Positions 45,573 through 58,019 of a stretch of DNA of 64,000 bases are shown piece after piece (positions within the stretch are counted from its first letter, which is position 1; every line of letters begins with the position of its first letter). The position numbers and the translations under genes are program-made. The stretch lies in the NCBI RefSeq assembly GCF_000002985.6, contig NC_003279.8, positions 3,224,001 through 3,288,000 on the forward strand. Direction: 5' to 3'. The stretch is from Caenorhabditis elegans (Eukaryota > Nematoda > Chromadorea > Rhabditida > Rhabditidae). The notes beneath the pieces were generated by a model. The model worked only from the letters and a program-made list of their open reading frames with translations. It ran no database searches and was not told the origin of the DNA.

Positions 45573-48500
45573 TCATTGAAGAAGTCTTCTGAGCAAGTGA
45601 AGCCTCTGAGCGGCCTGCAAGAAATCAGAAGAACCATTCAATTCGTCGACAATATCATCCGATGGAGGCATTAAACCGGGCGGCCCGGCCCCATGGAGAG
45701 AGAATTCGTGTGGAGGCGCAGGTGGTGATGGTGGTGATGGACCAGAAGTCGTCGGAAGTGGTGATGGTGGACTTGGTGATGCGGATATTGTAGATGTTGG
45801 CGTGGATAGGGCTGGAAATCATCGATTTTTTTTCAATCTGGGTCTTGCCACGAACTTTGAATTTCATAGAAATCGTGGTGAGAGTTAAAAAATTGTGTTT
45901 TTTTTTTCGAAAATTACCGTTAAAATTTCAGCAATATTCATTTTTCATTCTCCCGAATGTTTTACTGATATAAAACAGTTAAAATTAAATACTTTACCGT
46001 GGCCTAGGTTTTCTAGTAAGAAACCTCGACCACACTCCAAACGGAAGCATGTAAAATTAAAGGAGAATGGCTGGCCGAATTTTCACTAATTTTTTTACGC
46101 GGCCTTCTAGTTAGAAAACCTAAATCGTTTGGTGGCCTAACTTGCGAATTTCTAGGCCACTTGACCTACCTGAAATAACATTCTCCTCTATCTGATGCAA
46201 CTGATGGTTCTCCGTTTCGATTTTTGCGTTAATATCTTCAAATTCCTCGTCTGGCAGAGCAATTGTGACGTCAGTGACGAGCTCCGTCGTCGTTTCTTCG
46301 GTTACTGTAGGCTCTTCAGATGTTGTTGTGGTTGTTTCTGCTGTCGTTGTAGTTATTGGAATCGCTGAAACATCAAGGAGTGCTGATTTTTGAAATCTGA
46401 TAAACAAATCGATTACTTTCAGTGGAAGTTGGCTCAGTGATAAGCTCCAAAGTTGTGCTGGGTACTGTAGTTGTAGGTGGACGTCTGTGGCCGTGCCGAC
46501 GACTTGCAAATGCAGGGAACAGTGATGTTGACTCTGATGATTTTTAGGTTTAGGCTTAGTCTTATGCTTAGGCTTAGGCATAAGATTAGGTTTAGGCTTG
46601 GCGTCAGCGGGGGAGCGTTTACAACCGCCTCGCTCAAATGTATTTTGATAAAAGTGGCTATTTAGGCTTAAGCCGCGCCATACCGCCGGTGTGTCATAAG
46701 GATTTCCAATATTTTATTCCAGTTGGGCACCCTAGTTTTTTCGGGCCCTTAGGCTTAAGTGTGTCATAAGGATTTCCAATATTTTATTCAAGTTGAGCAT
46801 CTTAGTATGTTTTTCGGGCCCTTAGGCTGGTTGGATTGGGATTTCCAATGTTTTATTCCAGTTGGGCACCCTAAGTCTAAATAGCTCTTTTTCTTTTCTT
46901 TTGCGCTCCAAGCGCAAGGAAAAACCTTATTGTAACTTTTTATGAGGGTTATGCTTAGGCTTGGCGTCAGTGGGGGAGCGTTAGCTCCCACTGACGCTAT
47001 TTAGGGTTAGGATTACAGCGTTTTTCCATTTTTCAAAGGGTTCCCGTTGGCCGATCAAAGCGAAATTTAACACAGAGACGTATAGGTCACTAAGAAGCTT
47101 CCGTGTAAAATTTCAAATTGATTCCATCAAAACTCGCCGAGTTATGGAGCTTAAGGTGTTTTCAAAATGACCCTCAACTATTTTTTAAAATTTGAAAGTT
47201 TGGCGTTTTGTCAGTTTTCTCCCTAAGCTCACGAAAATTTAATGACAGCACTACGGCAGTGAGATAAGTTTTCTTGTGAATTTTGAGCCAATTTCGATTT
47301 ACAGGAGCCGAGATATTAAGCTTGCAAATTAGACAAAAGTTCGAGTCCGGGTGCGGGCGTCTAAAATTTTTTTATGCCCTGTTTTTTTTTCGCTCTGAAA
47401 ACGCGCGTGTAACTTGACGGTGGGTGGATGGATTTTGATGCGGTTTTTTGCTGTCTCTTTAAGAAGCTTGCCCCACCTCTGTATGCTTTATTTCAGAAAG
47501 ATTGGAGCTCTTTGAGCCGAGATATGAAGAGTATTTTCGAGTATCCTCCAAAAATCACGTTTTTTTTCTCATTTTTCGCCTCTTTTTTTTGCAGGAAAAT
47601 TCGAGTTTTTGCGATTTTTACGAGATTTTTTAGCAGTTTATAGTACTCAACGAGATGCGTCGAAAAACATACAAATCATCCAGATCCATCAGCTATGAGC
47701 TCTTTTAGAGAGCTCCAAAGTCAAATTCGCAATTTTGGTGTGTTTTTTTCGTGTTTTTTCGCAAACCACCGCTTCGTGCGCTGTTGTCTTTGAGAAATCT
47801 TTGGTTCCAAGGTGAAATTGTTGTATAAAAAGATCGTAGGTACATTTTAAAGTAAAAATTATTCCGAAAAAGTGATTTTTTCATTTTGAAAATCGAGGCA
47901 GAAAAAAAATTTTTGATTTTTTTTCCAAAAACTTTTTTTTTCCCTTCTCGTAGGATGGCGGTCGTTTGAGATATTTTGATTTTGAGGAAAAAAAAATGAA
48001 ATTACAAATATTTCTAAAGCGATAGAGCAAAAAAATTTCGAAAATTGAGTGAAAACTCACTGAGATAACCGACCTTGAAGCAAGTTACTGCCGTTTTTGC
48101 GTTGTTCATTTTTCAACTTTGAGCGTTTATTATTCACTCAATCTGAGATCAATTTCAATTTTGTTTTTTTAAATAGATTCAAAATTTGACGCTAAATCCG
48201 AAAAACTAAGTTTCAAAAAAATTTTAATGAAAATTTTTTTCAGCACCGCCAAAAAATCGAGTTTTTCAGCACTGATTTTTTCGAATTTTTGCGATTTTTT
48301 ACTCATTTTTTGATGAATCTTTGTTTTCTTTTCTGTGTTCAATGAACAATATTGATAAAAAATGAAATCTTTCAACAATTTGTGAAAATTTGTTTTTGAA
48401 AAAATATTGTGCCAGTTTGAAATTTTTCAAAAAATTAATTTTCTGCCTCTTGCCCAGAAATTTTTGCTAATTTTTGCTAAAAAACGAATAGTTTACAACC

Positions 48501-51500
48501 GCCTCGCTCAAATGTATTTTGATAAAAGTGGCTATTTAGGCTTAAGCCGCGCCATACCGCCGGTGTGTCATAAGGATTTCCAATATTTTATTCCAGTTGG
48601 GCATCCTAGTATGTTTTTCGGGCCTTTAGGCTTAAGTGTGTCATAGGGATTTCCAATATTTTATTCCAGTTGGGCATCCTAGTTTTTTTTTCGGGCCCTT
48701 AGGCTTAAGTGTGTCATAAGGATTTCCTATATTTTATTCCAGTTGGGCACCCTAAGTCTAAATAGCTCTTTTTCTTTTCTTTTGCGCTCCAAGCGCAAGG
48801 AAAAACCTTCTTGTAACTTTTTAAGAGGGTTAGGCTTAGGCTTAGGTTTAGGCTAGGATTAGGCTTGCGCTTGGGCTTAGCCTTAGGCTTAGGCTCAGGC
48901 GTAGTCCTAGGCTCAAACCTATTCTTAGGCTTAGGCTTAGACTCAGACTTAGGGCTAGGTTCAAGCTTAGACTTAGACTTAGGCCTAGATTTTCAGACAT
49001 GAGATAATCGAAATTAGAAGTTCAAACCAGAAGCAGTTGTTGACACTTCCGTTGTCGTTGTCTCCGAGACTGTAGTTGTTTCAGCTTCAGCTTCCAGACT
49101 ACTTGTTTCCGGAGCAATTGATGTTGAAACTTCGAGAACAGCTCTCAGCACAGCTTCCTCAATCGCATCGACACGTGGCGGTGGAGCTGGTGGAGATGGT
49201 CGAATTCGATGTCCTGGACGGATTCGATGGATTCTCTGACGATGAGTTGATGATCGTGGTGGTTCGGGGGACGATGATTCTGGAAATTAATCGTTGTTTC
49301 CGAAGAAAAATCCCCAATGCAACACGGATCTTCGTTGCGAGACCCAACAAGCCCGCGAAACTATACCTATTACAGCCTGTAGAATCGCAGCTTCGATATC
49401 ATCGACTTTCTTCAGATTATCAGCTTGAAGACCTTCTGAAAAAATTTGAGTTTTTTTGTCAAAAATGGTGCATCGGATGGGTTTCTTCGAGACCAAAAAA
49501 AATTGACTTTTCGGGTCTCACAGCGAAAATATAAAAGTGTGATTTTTTCAAATGACAATCAAGGGTTCCTCCTACGAGTGAAAATTCTTTGCAATGTTTT
49601 TCATTTAAAAATATAAGTTTTCTATAACCAGTCAAACTAAAAATGTTATGAAAAGCTAGAATAAAAAGATGTTCCCATAAACACTGCAAAATAGACAATT
49701 TTCGAATGACACAGCAGGGGTGGGCGGCAAACGATTTTTTCCGGCAAATCGGCAAACCGGCAATTTTCCAATTTGTCGAATTTGCCGGAAAAACTGCAAC
49801 TTGCCGAAAATTTTCAGCGAATTGTGGTTTTGCACTTAAAAAAAATGGGGGGAAAAAAAAATTCAAAAAGGCACAGTTTTAAGTGCTTCCGTTTATAAAA
49901 AATCCCTCTAAACATTTCCGGCAAATTGATATCCGGCAAACCGGCAAAGCGGCAATTTGCCGAAAATGAAAATTTCCGGCAAGTCGGCAAACCGACAACT
50001 TGCCGATTTGCCGAACGGCAATTGCCGCCCACCCCTGATTCCAATGACGCTGTATCGATGCACCATGTTCATCCTACCTGTAGTGGTTCCAGCCACTGTT
50101 AGGGTAACATCTTCTGTAGTCGTTATAGGTTCACTAGTTGTTGAAACAATTGGCTGGGTTATTCTGAAATTTTAATAGTTGAACCCAATACTAGCAGCTA
50201 CCAAAAAAAATTAATATTTAACGTTGATTGTAGAACAAAACCCAATAAACCAAAATGTTAGAAAACCTATCAAACCTATGAATTTTCGATGGAACTCGAT
50301 GAGTCGGTTGATGCTTTGAAACAGGCCGCCTGAATTGTCCACGTGTCATTTGAGGCTTCCTTCGGAGGTTAAGCTGGAGTTGTTGAACCCGAATGGGACG
50401 ACGAAGGGATCCTCCGACTGAATGGATCTGGGAAGTGGAGACAGGAAGAGATGAGGTGGTAGTGGGAGAAGAAGTTGCTGGGAGTTGGGTAGTAGTGGTA
50501 ATTGGGGTCGGGGAGGAGGGCTGGGAGATAGGTCTTCGACTCCGTTGAACTGCTCCGAATGGGATTGGAGACAGTGGAGCACGAATGGAGAAGGGAGGTC
50601 TTGGAGTTGGGCTAAGGGCTGGCCTTGGAGCAGGCCTAGGCGCCGGAGCTCGCCGAGTTACTTGAGGGGGAACTGGTCGAGTAGGCTGAACAACTCGGGG
50701 TCTGAACTGCTGGAAGTTTTGATTCGCAAAATTTTGAACCCTCGGAGGCTGCCTGAACCTCTGCTGCTGCACCATAAAATTCTGCCTTGGCTGCAGTCGA
50801 AACTGCTGACGTCTGGAAATGTTAGAGATGATTGTCGTTGTTCGTTGATTAGCATTAATCGGTTTAGTGCGGGATTGATTAAGGACACGTCTTGTTAGAG
50901 TTGGTTGATGAGTTGTACGGGATGATGACCTTTGGCGGGGGCGGAAGTGCCGATGGCTGATCTGTCGGGTGAAGAGGTTTCGGTGACGGAGGGGTGATGC
51001 GGAGGGTAGTCTGAAATTTTGGATCAAAAGCACACACACAAGCGGAAGCCAAGACGCGCGGTGTACTTTCATGGCAAAGGGTGAACGATTTTTTTTCCGA
51101 CAAATCGTCAAATTGCCAGAATTGAAGATTTCCGGCAAATTGGCAAACCGGCAAACTGTCGATTTTCCGAATTTTCCAGAAACTTGTGGTTTTTCACTTC
51201 TTTTTTTTTTTTGGAAAATTTAGAATTTCAATTTTAATCTTCAAACTTGTACGCATCCTATGAATGTTGCTACATCTATTTTGAAAAGTAAGCAAATTCT
51301 ATGAAAATATCTAAAGAAAACGGGGAAGTATTTCAAAAAGGCACAGTTTCAAGTGTTTCCGTCTTATAAAAAATCCTCTAAAAATTTCCGGCAAATCTGA
51401 TATCCGGCAAACAGCAAATCGGCAAATTAGTGGAATTCAAAATTTCCGGCAATTTACCGGTCTACCGAATTGGTCGGCAAAACATTTGCCGAACGGCAAT

Positions 51501-53655
51501 TGCCACCCACTTCTGCTGTACCTTACCTTTTTATGTAAAAGAATACGTTCGGAGGCAGGCAGGCAAAATCCTTATGCCTACCAATAACTGTTTGAATTTT
51601 TTTCCGAACTTCCTTCCGAAAGTCGCATTTATACGGACGTTTTTGGTGGAATTATTTTAAAAAATCGCGAGAAAAACACTATTAAAAATTGATGAAAAAT
51701 CAGCATCAACAAAAGTTTGAAATTACAGTACCCTTTAAAGACACACACCTTTTTAAATTTGACAGAAATTTGTCGTGTCTGGGTAAAAATATAGACTCGG
51801 TAAGACATTTTTCAACATTTTATTACGGGAACACAATATTCTGAGAATGCGTATTGCACAACACATTTGACGCGCAAAATATCTCGTAGCGGAAACTACT
51901 CTTTAACAGATTACTGTATCGTCATTTGTCAATTTACTGGCTCTACCAGCGATATTCAATTTTCTTTCGTTCATTATTTTCTTTAATTTAATATTCCATC
52001 GACAAATAAATCATTTTAATTCTTTTCGTAAATCGAGCACGTAAATCGACACAAGAGCTACAGTAGTCATTTAAAGAATTACTGTAGTTTTCGCAACGAG
52101 ATATTTTGCGCGTCAAATATGTTGTGCAATACGCATTCTCAGAATTTTGTGGTCCTGTAATAAGTAACGGAGTAAAGAAAACTTGACAATAAAATGACAG
52201 AGAGTTTATACGATTATTTTAAGACAGTTTTAAATAGTTTCTTATGCCATAATATTGCTCCAAAACGTTCATAATCTTATTATGTCTCTTATGTCTCCCC
52301 AAAAAATTGTTGTTTTTTTTTTGAGCAAAAAAAAGCTGCGCTACAAGCTTCAAATTTCCAATAGATTTTTAGCATTCTAGAGACTTTCCACTTGTAACTT
52401 TCTTCACTTTTCGATCAATTACAAGCCAAATTAAAACATTTTCCGGTTGAAAGACAGCAGGCAGATTGTTATCAGAAACCGTTCAAAGCAGTTGTAACAC
52501 TTACAACGAGAGAGGCATTGACTAATTAACTTCCTTTTAGGAAGTAATGACAACATGGATTGGAAGCTTTAGAGAAACGTCACTTTTTCTCTTTTTTTTT
52601 GGACTGAAGCTGCAGTGCGTGGGAGAAAGCAAGTGAAAAAGGGAAGAGAGGGTCATAAAACTCACATAAAGTTCCGATTCTGCTGTTGAAATGCCAATTG
52701 ATTTTGTTGGAACGGTGGCTGAAAATTTTTGTATTTTTGGGGGACGTGGCCGCCGAAAAAAACTAGGCCATCGGACTCACCTGCCGCCGCACGAAAGCTA
52801 CTTGTCGATTTCCATCAAACACTTGTTGAGCCTGAAAAGTAATGTGGTTTTACATGAGAGTACTGTAGTCTTGGATTATTTTTTTGGCCACGACCAGTGT
52901 CATAGCGCCGCAATTTGCCCTTCCGTAACTATTAGGGGAACCCTAAGTTCTGAGAATGCATATTGGGCAACATATTTGTCGCGCAAAATATCTCGAAGCG
53001 AAAACTACAGTAATTCTTTAAATTACTACTACTGTAGCGCTTGTGTCGATTTACGTGCCCTCGATTTTTTTTAATGAATTAAAATAATTTATTTGTGGAT
53101 ATTAAAATTAAGAAAAGAAATGAAGGAAAATAGAATATTTCTGTCGTTATTCGTAAATCGACACAATCGCTACAGCAGTCATTTAAAGAATTACTGTAGT
53201 TTTCGCTACGAGATATTTTGCGCGTCAAATATGTTGTACAGTACTCATTTTCAAAATTTAGTGTTATCGTAATACGAAATAGTATACTTTTTGGAATAAA
53301 ACACATGGAAATTCAAACAAAATTATAAATTTTATCAAATATTTTTATAAATCTTTTCTGTTTTTTTTTTTCAAATTTTGCTAATGTAAAAAAAATTACA
53401 AAGGCCCGAATTATTTTTGAATTCCTGCTGAAAAGGCTGACCTAATTTTTTTTTATTTTTTGCTGATAATTTGTCAAATCTCCATACATTTTTCCACAAA
53501 AAAGTTTAAATTACTGTTAGATTCTCAATTTTTAAGTTAATTTTACAGCTTCAGCAAAATGAACAACCACTTACCGTAACCACAGAGACAATCAAAATCA
53601 ATATGGAACTGACTACAATAGTTATCGGAAATCGACGCTTTCTGCCTCCATTCAT
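45573..53655 (-). CDS. Signal-anchored Thr/Pro/Gln-rich mucin-like protein, function unknown
   Basis: I do not recognise this gene. Ten exons join in frame to 625 residues: 53655-53575, 52831-52781, 52718-52666, 51010-50276, 50163-50078, 49435-49367, 49279-49028, 46533-46417, 46364-46170, 45811-45573. Residues 1-10 are basic (NGGRKRRF) and 11-27 hydrophobic (PITIVVSSILILIVSVV), a signal peptide or type II anchor. Residues about 28-300 are rich in Gln, Asn, Arg and Pro (RQQFRLQPRQNF, QQQRFRQPPR). Residues about 300-560 alternate short helical stretches (EAAILQAVI, EEAVLRAVLEV, DINAKIETENHQLHQIEENV) with Thr/Ser clusters (TTTVSETTTTEVSTT) suited to O-glycosylation. The end is Pro/Ser-rich, then DDIVDELNGSSDFLQAAQRL. 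The ATG follows TTTTCAG directly. Exons 5-10 share phase 1 boundaries, as expected of a gene grown by exon duplication. It may be a cuticle or surface protein; that is inference. Confidence 0.72.
46539..49000. repeat. Repeat-filled intron 7 of the mucin-like gene
   Basis: The 2.5-kb intron between exons 49279-49028 and 46533-46417. It holds telomere-like TTAGGC tracts at 46545-46605 and 48824-48995, and two copies of a roughly 320-bp module at 46617-46930 and 48490-48810 in the same orientation. Each module contains about three tandem units of 60 bp (gtgtcataaggatttccaat, ttattccagttgggca, ttttcgggcccttaggctta) and ends with tttgcgctccaagcgcaagg. The 1.5 kb between them (46990-48490) is low-copy-looking sequence without a gene. 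Confidence 0.75.
49715..50038. repeat. CGGCAAA-family element in mucin-like gene intron 5
   Basis: A full copy with both ends: caggggtgggcggcaaacga at the left and aattgccgcccacccctga at the right, giving terminal inverted repeats. The middle contains gcacagttttaagtgcttccg, shared with the copy at 51075-51515. Confidence 0.85.
51075..51515. repeat. CGGCAAA-family element in mucin-like gene intron 3
   Basis: Longer copy that begins just after the exon 4 acceptor and includes cttgtacgcatcctatgaat, gtaagcaaattctatgaaaa and ggcacagtttcaagtgtttc. Its end reads gaacggcaattgccacccac, a decayed form of the family end. Confidence 0.8.
51823..52162. repeat. Palindromic element, TTTGACGCGC family, in mucin-like gene intron 3
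   Basis: Ends attacgggaacacaatattc and gaattttgtggtcctgtaat; arms as in the 39465 copy. The centre is AT-rich (gatattcaattttctttcgt). Confidence 0.88.
52928..53275. repeat. Palindromic element, TTTGACGCGC family, in mucin-like gene intron 1
   Basis: Left arm gggaaccctaagttctgaga, catatttgtcgcgcaaaata; right arm atattttgcgcgtcaaatat to tttagtgttatcgtaat. It is more diverged than the 51823 copy. Confidence 0.85.
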
Positions 53656-54469
53656 CTGAAAATTCAAAGTTTTTCAAAAATTCAAAGAGCTCGTTCAAGC
53701 TTGCGCGTCAAATGTGGTGTATTAGAAAAAGGAATGAAAGAGGAAGAATCTGAAATTCTGAATCTGTAATTCATACATGGTCAGGGCGGGGGGCACATAA
53801 ACCCTCAATTTCAGCCGAAGGTTGAGGGGGTTGATTGAAGAAGCTTCTCTACCACGAACACCTACTACTTTTCTCTCTTTTTTCTCTTTTTTTTCGCTAT
53901 GTTATATTCGATACCCCTTCTCTCCCGTGCGTCGCTTTACACTATTGTCATCCCCCCACCTTTTAGTCCAAGTTTGGCAGTTTTGCCGTCGGCGGAAGGT
54001 TCTCTGACTTTTTATCGATAGATTGACGAATCGGTGTCACGCGAGTCGGGAGTGTGACTTGATTTTGACAGAATAATTATTGATAGAATACAAAGAAAAG
54101 GAGGTCAGCTTTTTGACTAAAAAAGTACACCAAGAGTCCAGTCTAGTTGCACGTCTAGGGAAAACTTGCCACTTTGCGGGGCTGTATCTCAGTTGCTTTA
54201 AATGCTATCAAAAATTTGTTAACGGCAAAAAGATTGATCATATTGTTTTGTACATTTTTGTACATGACAATTTTTTGGTAACTTTGAAAATGACAAAGTT
54301 ACAAGCCGTTAAAGTTTTGGGGTTGAAACAAAGCAAGTTATGGTGCATTGAGAATTAAGTCACAAGGCAAACTTTTTTTTTCAAATTTAGATTAAAAAAA
54401 CGTGTAACAGAACAAGGTTCTGCAATTTTAAAACATTTCGCTCAAAAACTGAAATTTATGCTTGAAATT

Positions 54470-56150
54470 GAATTCTGCCAAACATGGTGAATCGACACTA
54501 TGGATACATTATATTTGACGCACATATTGTGCGAAAAACCAAAACACGGCCCGAGAAGTGGTACCTGTACGCAATTTGTCTACCGTACACCTGGATGTTT
54601 GGGCGCGTTTTTCTCAAAACGGCTGGTCCAGTTTTTTTGTGATGCATATAAAAAATGTTCGAAATGAAATTCTAAATTTTTTGGACCAAAGCTTTTTTCC
54701 TTAAAACGCGCCCAAACCTGGCTAAACTGCAATTATCAGTAGAGCGCGTTTACACTGATGTACCCTTTGCCGGGCCGTGCAAAATTTTGATATATTTGCG
54801 GGTAAAATAGAGTGCAAACATATCAATGCATCAAATTTCACGCGCAATTTTTGTTTTTTTTCTTATTTTTGCTTTGCACATGATCAAATTTAACACATCA
54901 AATTTGACGCGCAAAGTTGGTGTAAAAGTGGGCACCGACACAAAATTCTGCAAATCCTATAGAATTTTGCATTTAAATCTTTTTGAAACATTGAAACTGC
55001 TTCACTTTGGGCATGGTGCATCGGTACGGTAGATACATCACATTTTACGCGCAAATTCTATGTGCGATTGAGCGCATTTGCAGTGATCTACCATTAACAA
55101 AACTTGCGCGTAAACTAGGGTGCATTGTGACATAGACTGAAAGCCAAATTTAAAGATTTTTATGCAAAAAACATTGAAAACCTAAATTTTGTTAAACATG
55201 GTGCATCGACACGGCACTCAATTTTTGAAAAAAATTATATGCGTGCACAATGTATCACATTTAACGCAAAATAATGTGAGAGAACATGCCTAAAAATACA
55301 ATGAAACAGAAATGAAAAAGGTATGAGATTATGCAAGTGGAAACTGGAAGGATGAAGCATATGGTGTCTCGAAAAAGGTTCGGGTTACAACTGAACCTTT
55401 CCAACAAGAAAAATGATGATGATGGTGATGATATGCCCTCTCATAATTACACACTTTTATCTCTAGTTATCATTAATCTCTTTTACAATTCATTCTTATT
55501 TTTCTAGATGGGTTGGGTTTTAAGTGAGACTGAAATAATTTTTAGACAAGCTAAACGTGGACTGAAAAAATAACGAAAACTCGGCCACCGATTTTTCAAC
55601 ATTTTTCACAGGGACGCAACTAAAAATTAGATGCACCATGTTTGAGAGAAAAATTGTTTCCGAAGGTGTTAGGCATTTTGCTAGGCCCTTGGGCTCGCAG
55701 CTTTTTTGCTGAAAGATTTAAAAATAGCAAATTTTGATCTACCCTGTCGATGCACCATGTTGGACAGATTTCTTTTTTTTTCTTCATAAAGTTACATAAT
55801 TGAAACACTCTTTTAAAGAAAATTAGGTTATATACAAACTGAATATATCAAAACATTTTGTTTTTTTTTTGGTTTGGACCGTGTCGATGCACCATGTTTT
55901 TGTTTTTTGTATAAAGCTACAAAAAACTCTAGATTTTGTATATTGGAAAATTTTCAAACCAAATTTGTGCGTAATATTTGACGTAATGCGTCTTGATGCA
56001 CCATAATTTACGAGAAATTTAATATGAAGTAGTTGATAGATGTACTATTTTTTACGAGCTAATATTTAAAGTTTCTGTTAAAGCTATTTTACAATTTTTG
56101 CTTTTTTTGTAAATTTTGTGCGTAAAAGTTAAAGTCGATTCATCATGTTT
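54470..56150. repeat. Scattered GATGCACCATG and TTTGACGCGCAA motifs
   Basis: The pair 'tgcaccat(gtt)' or its complement and 'atttgacgcgcaa' recurs about ten times at irregular spacing (54485, 54515, 54825, 54900, 55015, 55085, 55200, 55630, 55750, 55885, 56000), often with cgacacgg beside it. It looks like a decayed array of a short repeat related to the ends of the palindromic family. Confidence 0.5.
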
Positions 56151-56275
56151 TTTAAGCTTAGACTTAGGCTTAGGCTTAGGCTTAGTCTTCAACCTAGGCT
56201 TAGGCTTAGGCTCAGGCTTAGGCTCAGGCTTAGGCTTAGGCTCAGGCTTAGGCTCAGGCGTAGGCTTGGGTCGAG
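56148..56275. repeat. Interstitial telomere-like tract
   Basis: Plus strand reads ttaggcttaggcttaggctc with TTAGGC/TCAGGC variants, about 20 hexamers. Orientation is opposite to the array at 34596-35390. Confidence 0.88.
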
Positions 56276-57384
56276 CAAAAAATGTTGTCAATTTACATGC
56301 CCGTACGAATTTCAGTCCAAAAGAAAATCTGTTCTGAATTTCTTTAATTTTTTTTTTGCAAGCCTGAAAATTTAACGGCTTGTAACTTTTCCATTTTTGC
56401 AGATATCAAAAATTACAAAATTTAGACAAATTTCCATGACGCTCATTTGACACGCAAGTTCAACTACACTGACCATTTTCGGGAAAACCAGCAATTAGCT
56501 ATAAATTCTGAAAAGACAATCAAAAGTAGACAATGAAAAGCAAAATGAAAAAAAAACAAATCATCGGAAAGTGTGAGAAATGGGCGGTGCCCCGGGGCTA
56601 CATAATCATAGATGTTATCTGGAAAATTATGCTGAAACACACACACACTGAAACACAAGGAATAAAGGAAAAAGGAAAAGAATCATGAAAAAAATTCTGA
56701 AAAAAAGGCTTCGATTTGGCCGGCAAGATAAGAGAAATTGGAAACTGAAGGTCGAAAGAGAGTGTGTGGGGGATGTTAAACTTATTTTCAGTCAATATTT
56801 AGAGGGACAATAAGAACTGACCATGAAAACATATTGTTCTTGATGAGGCGGCTTCTCTCAGACATCTCTTATAGGGGTAGATTGACTGATAATTGGCAAA
56901 GTGTTTGAAAAAGGGGGGAAAGTGATTGAGATGGGGAGATCATGATTGGAGGTCAATTTAATAAGGAGTAAGTGAATGAGCTTGTAGTGGTCTATTTATC
57001 TATGGAGCGCGTTTGCAGTTCGAGCGATTACGAAGTGTTTAAATTTGTGAAATTTTCAGATTTTTTCTAAGTTTTTTACTAAACGTTTTTGAAAAAAAAA
57101 ACGAGAAAACCACAGATTTTCTCAAAAACTCAAAAAATCACAAACGATCCTGCAAGGATACCTAAATCCTCACTATGCTAAAATACACAAAATAAAATGT
57201 AGGCAGGTAGGCATGTCGGCGGCCTACATGCTGCAAAGTTAAACATTATGAAACAAATTCCCAGTGAAAAAGTGAAATCTAACACTTTCGGGATTGCATC
57301 TGAATTTATATAGTGATAGATTTCAATCGCAAATTCCCTTTTGCCAGCGAAAACATTCCGATCTAACTGTTTTCCACTCCAGTT

Positions 57385-57630
57385 TCAAGGTTTGGGCTTG
57401 GGCTTAGGCTTAGGCTTAGGTTGGGTTTAGGCTTAGGCTGAGGCTTAGGCTTAGTTACATGCTTAAACTCAGGCTTAAGTTTAGTCTTAGGCTTAGGCTT
57501 AGGATTGAGCTTAAGCCTAGACCTAAACCTAGGCTCAGTTTCAGGCTTAGTCTTACTTAGGCTTAGGCTTAGGGGTAGGCTTGAGCTTAGGCCTAGGCTT
57601 ATGCTTAGGCTTAGGCTTAGGCCTAAAAGT
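57385..57630. repeat. Interstitial telomere-like tract, degenerate
   Basis: About 40 hexamers of TTAGGC, TTGGGC, TTAGTC and CTGAGG type on the plus strand, interrupted by gttacatgcttaaactcagg and similar. Same orientation as 56148-56275. Confidence 0.85.
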
Positions 57631-58019
57631 GAATTTCAGTTCAAAAGAACGTCTGTCTGGAAATAAAAGACAGAACTTTTTCTAGGTCAGCTGCTTTATT
57701 TGATTAGAAAGTTTAAAGTGATGAATGGAACAATGCAGTACTTTTATTCAGTTTCCACAAAATGACCTTGATCACGCTTTTCTGATTGGAAAATAAAAAC
57801 GGTTTTTGGCTAGTTGCCAACCAGCAGGTCACTTCATCTTAATTGCTTTTTTCGGTTTTCTTCTTTTCTAGAAGGAACGACGCTTTTTATGGGTCTTCTT
57901 TTAAGAGAGAGAGAGAGAGAAGGTGCGGTTTGTATAAGGACATAATGACAATTAACTGGAATGTTAGGAGCTGAAGAAAAAAAAGAAAATTGGGGTGAGA
58001 GAAATTATGTGTGAATTTT

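Noticed and set aside
46990..48490. LTR retrotransposon between the two direct modules
   Set aside because: No gag/pol-like reading frame, primer-binding site or polypurine tract is visible, and the modules are themselves small tandem arrays.
54080..54358. 92-residue open frame upstream of the mucin-like gene
   Set aside because: The underlying DNA (ctgtatctcagttgc, gttacaagcc) resembles a dispersed Caenorhabditis repeat also hinted at near 60660-60780, so coding is unlikely.
56052..56291. Lys/Pro repeat protein on the minus strand and Leu/Gly or Arg/Leu repeats on the plus strand
   Set aside because: These are translations of the telomere-like hexamer tract; a period of six keeps frames open without selection.
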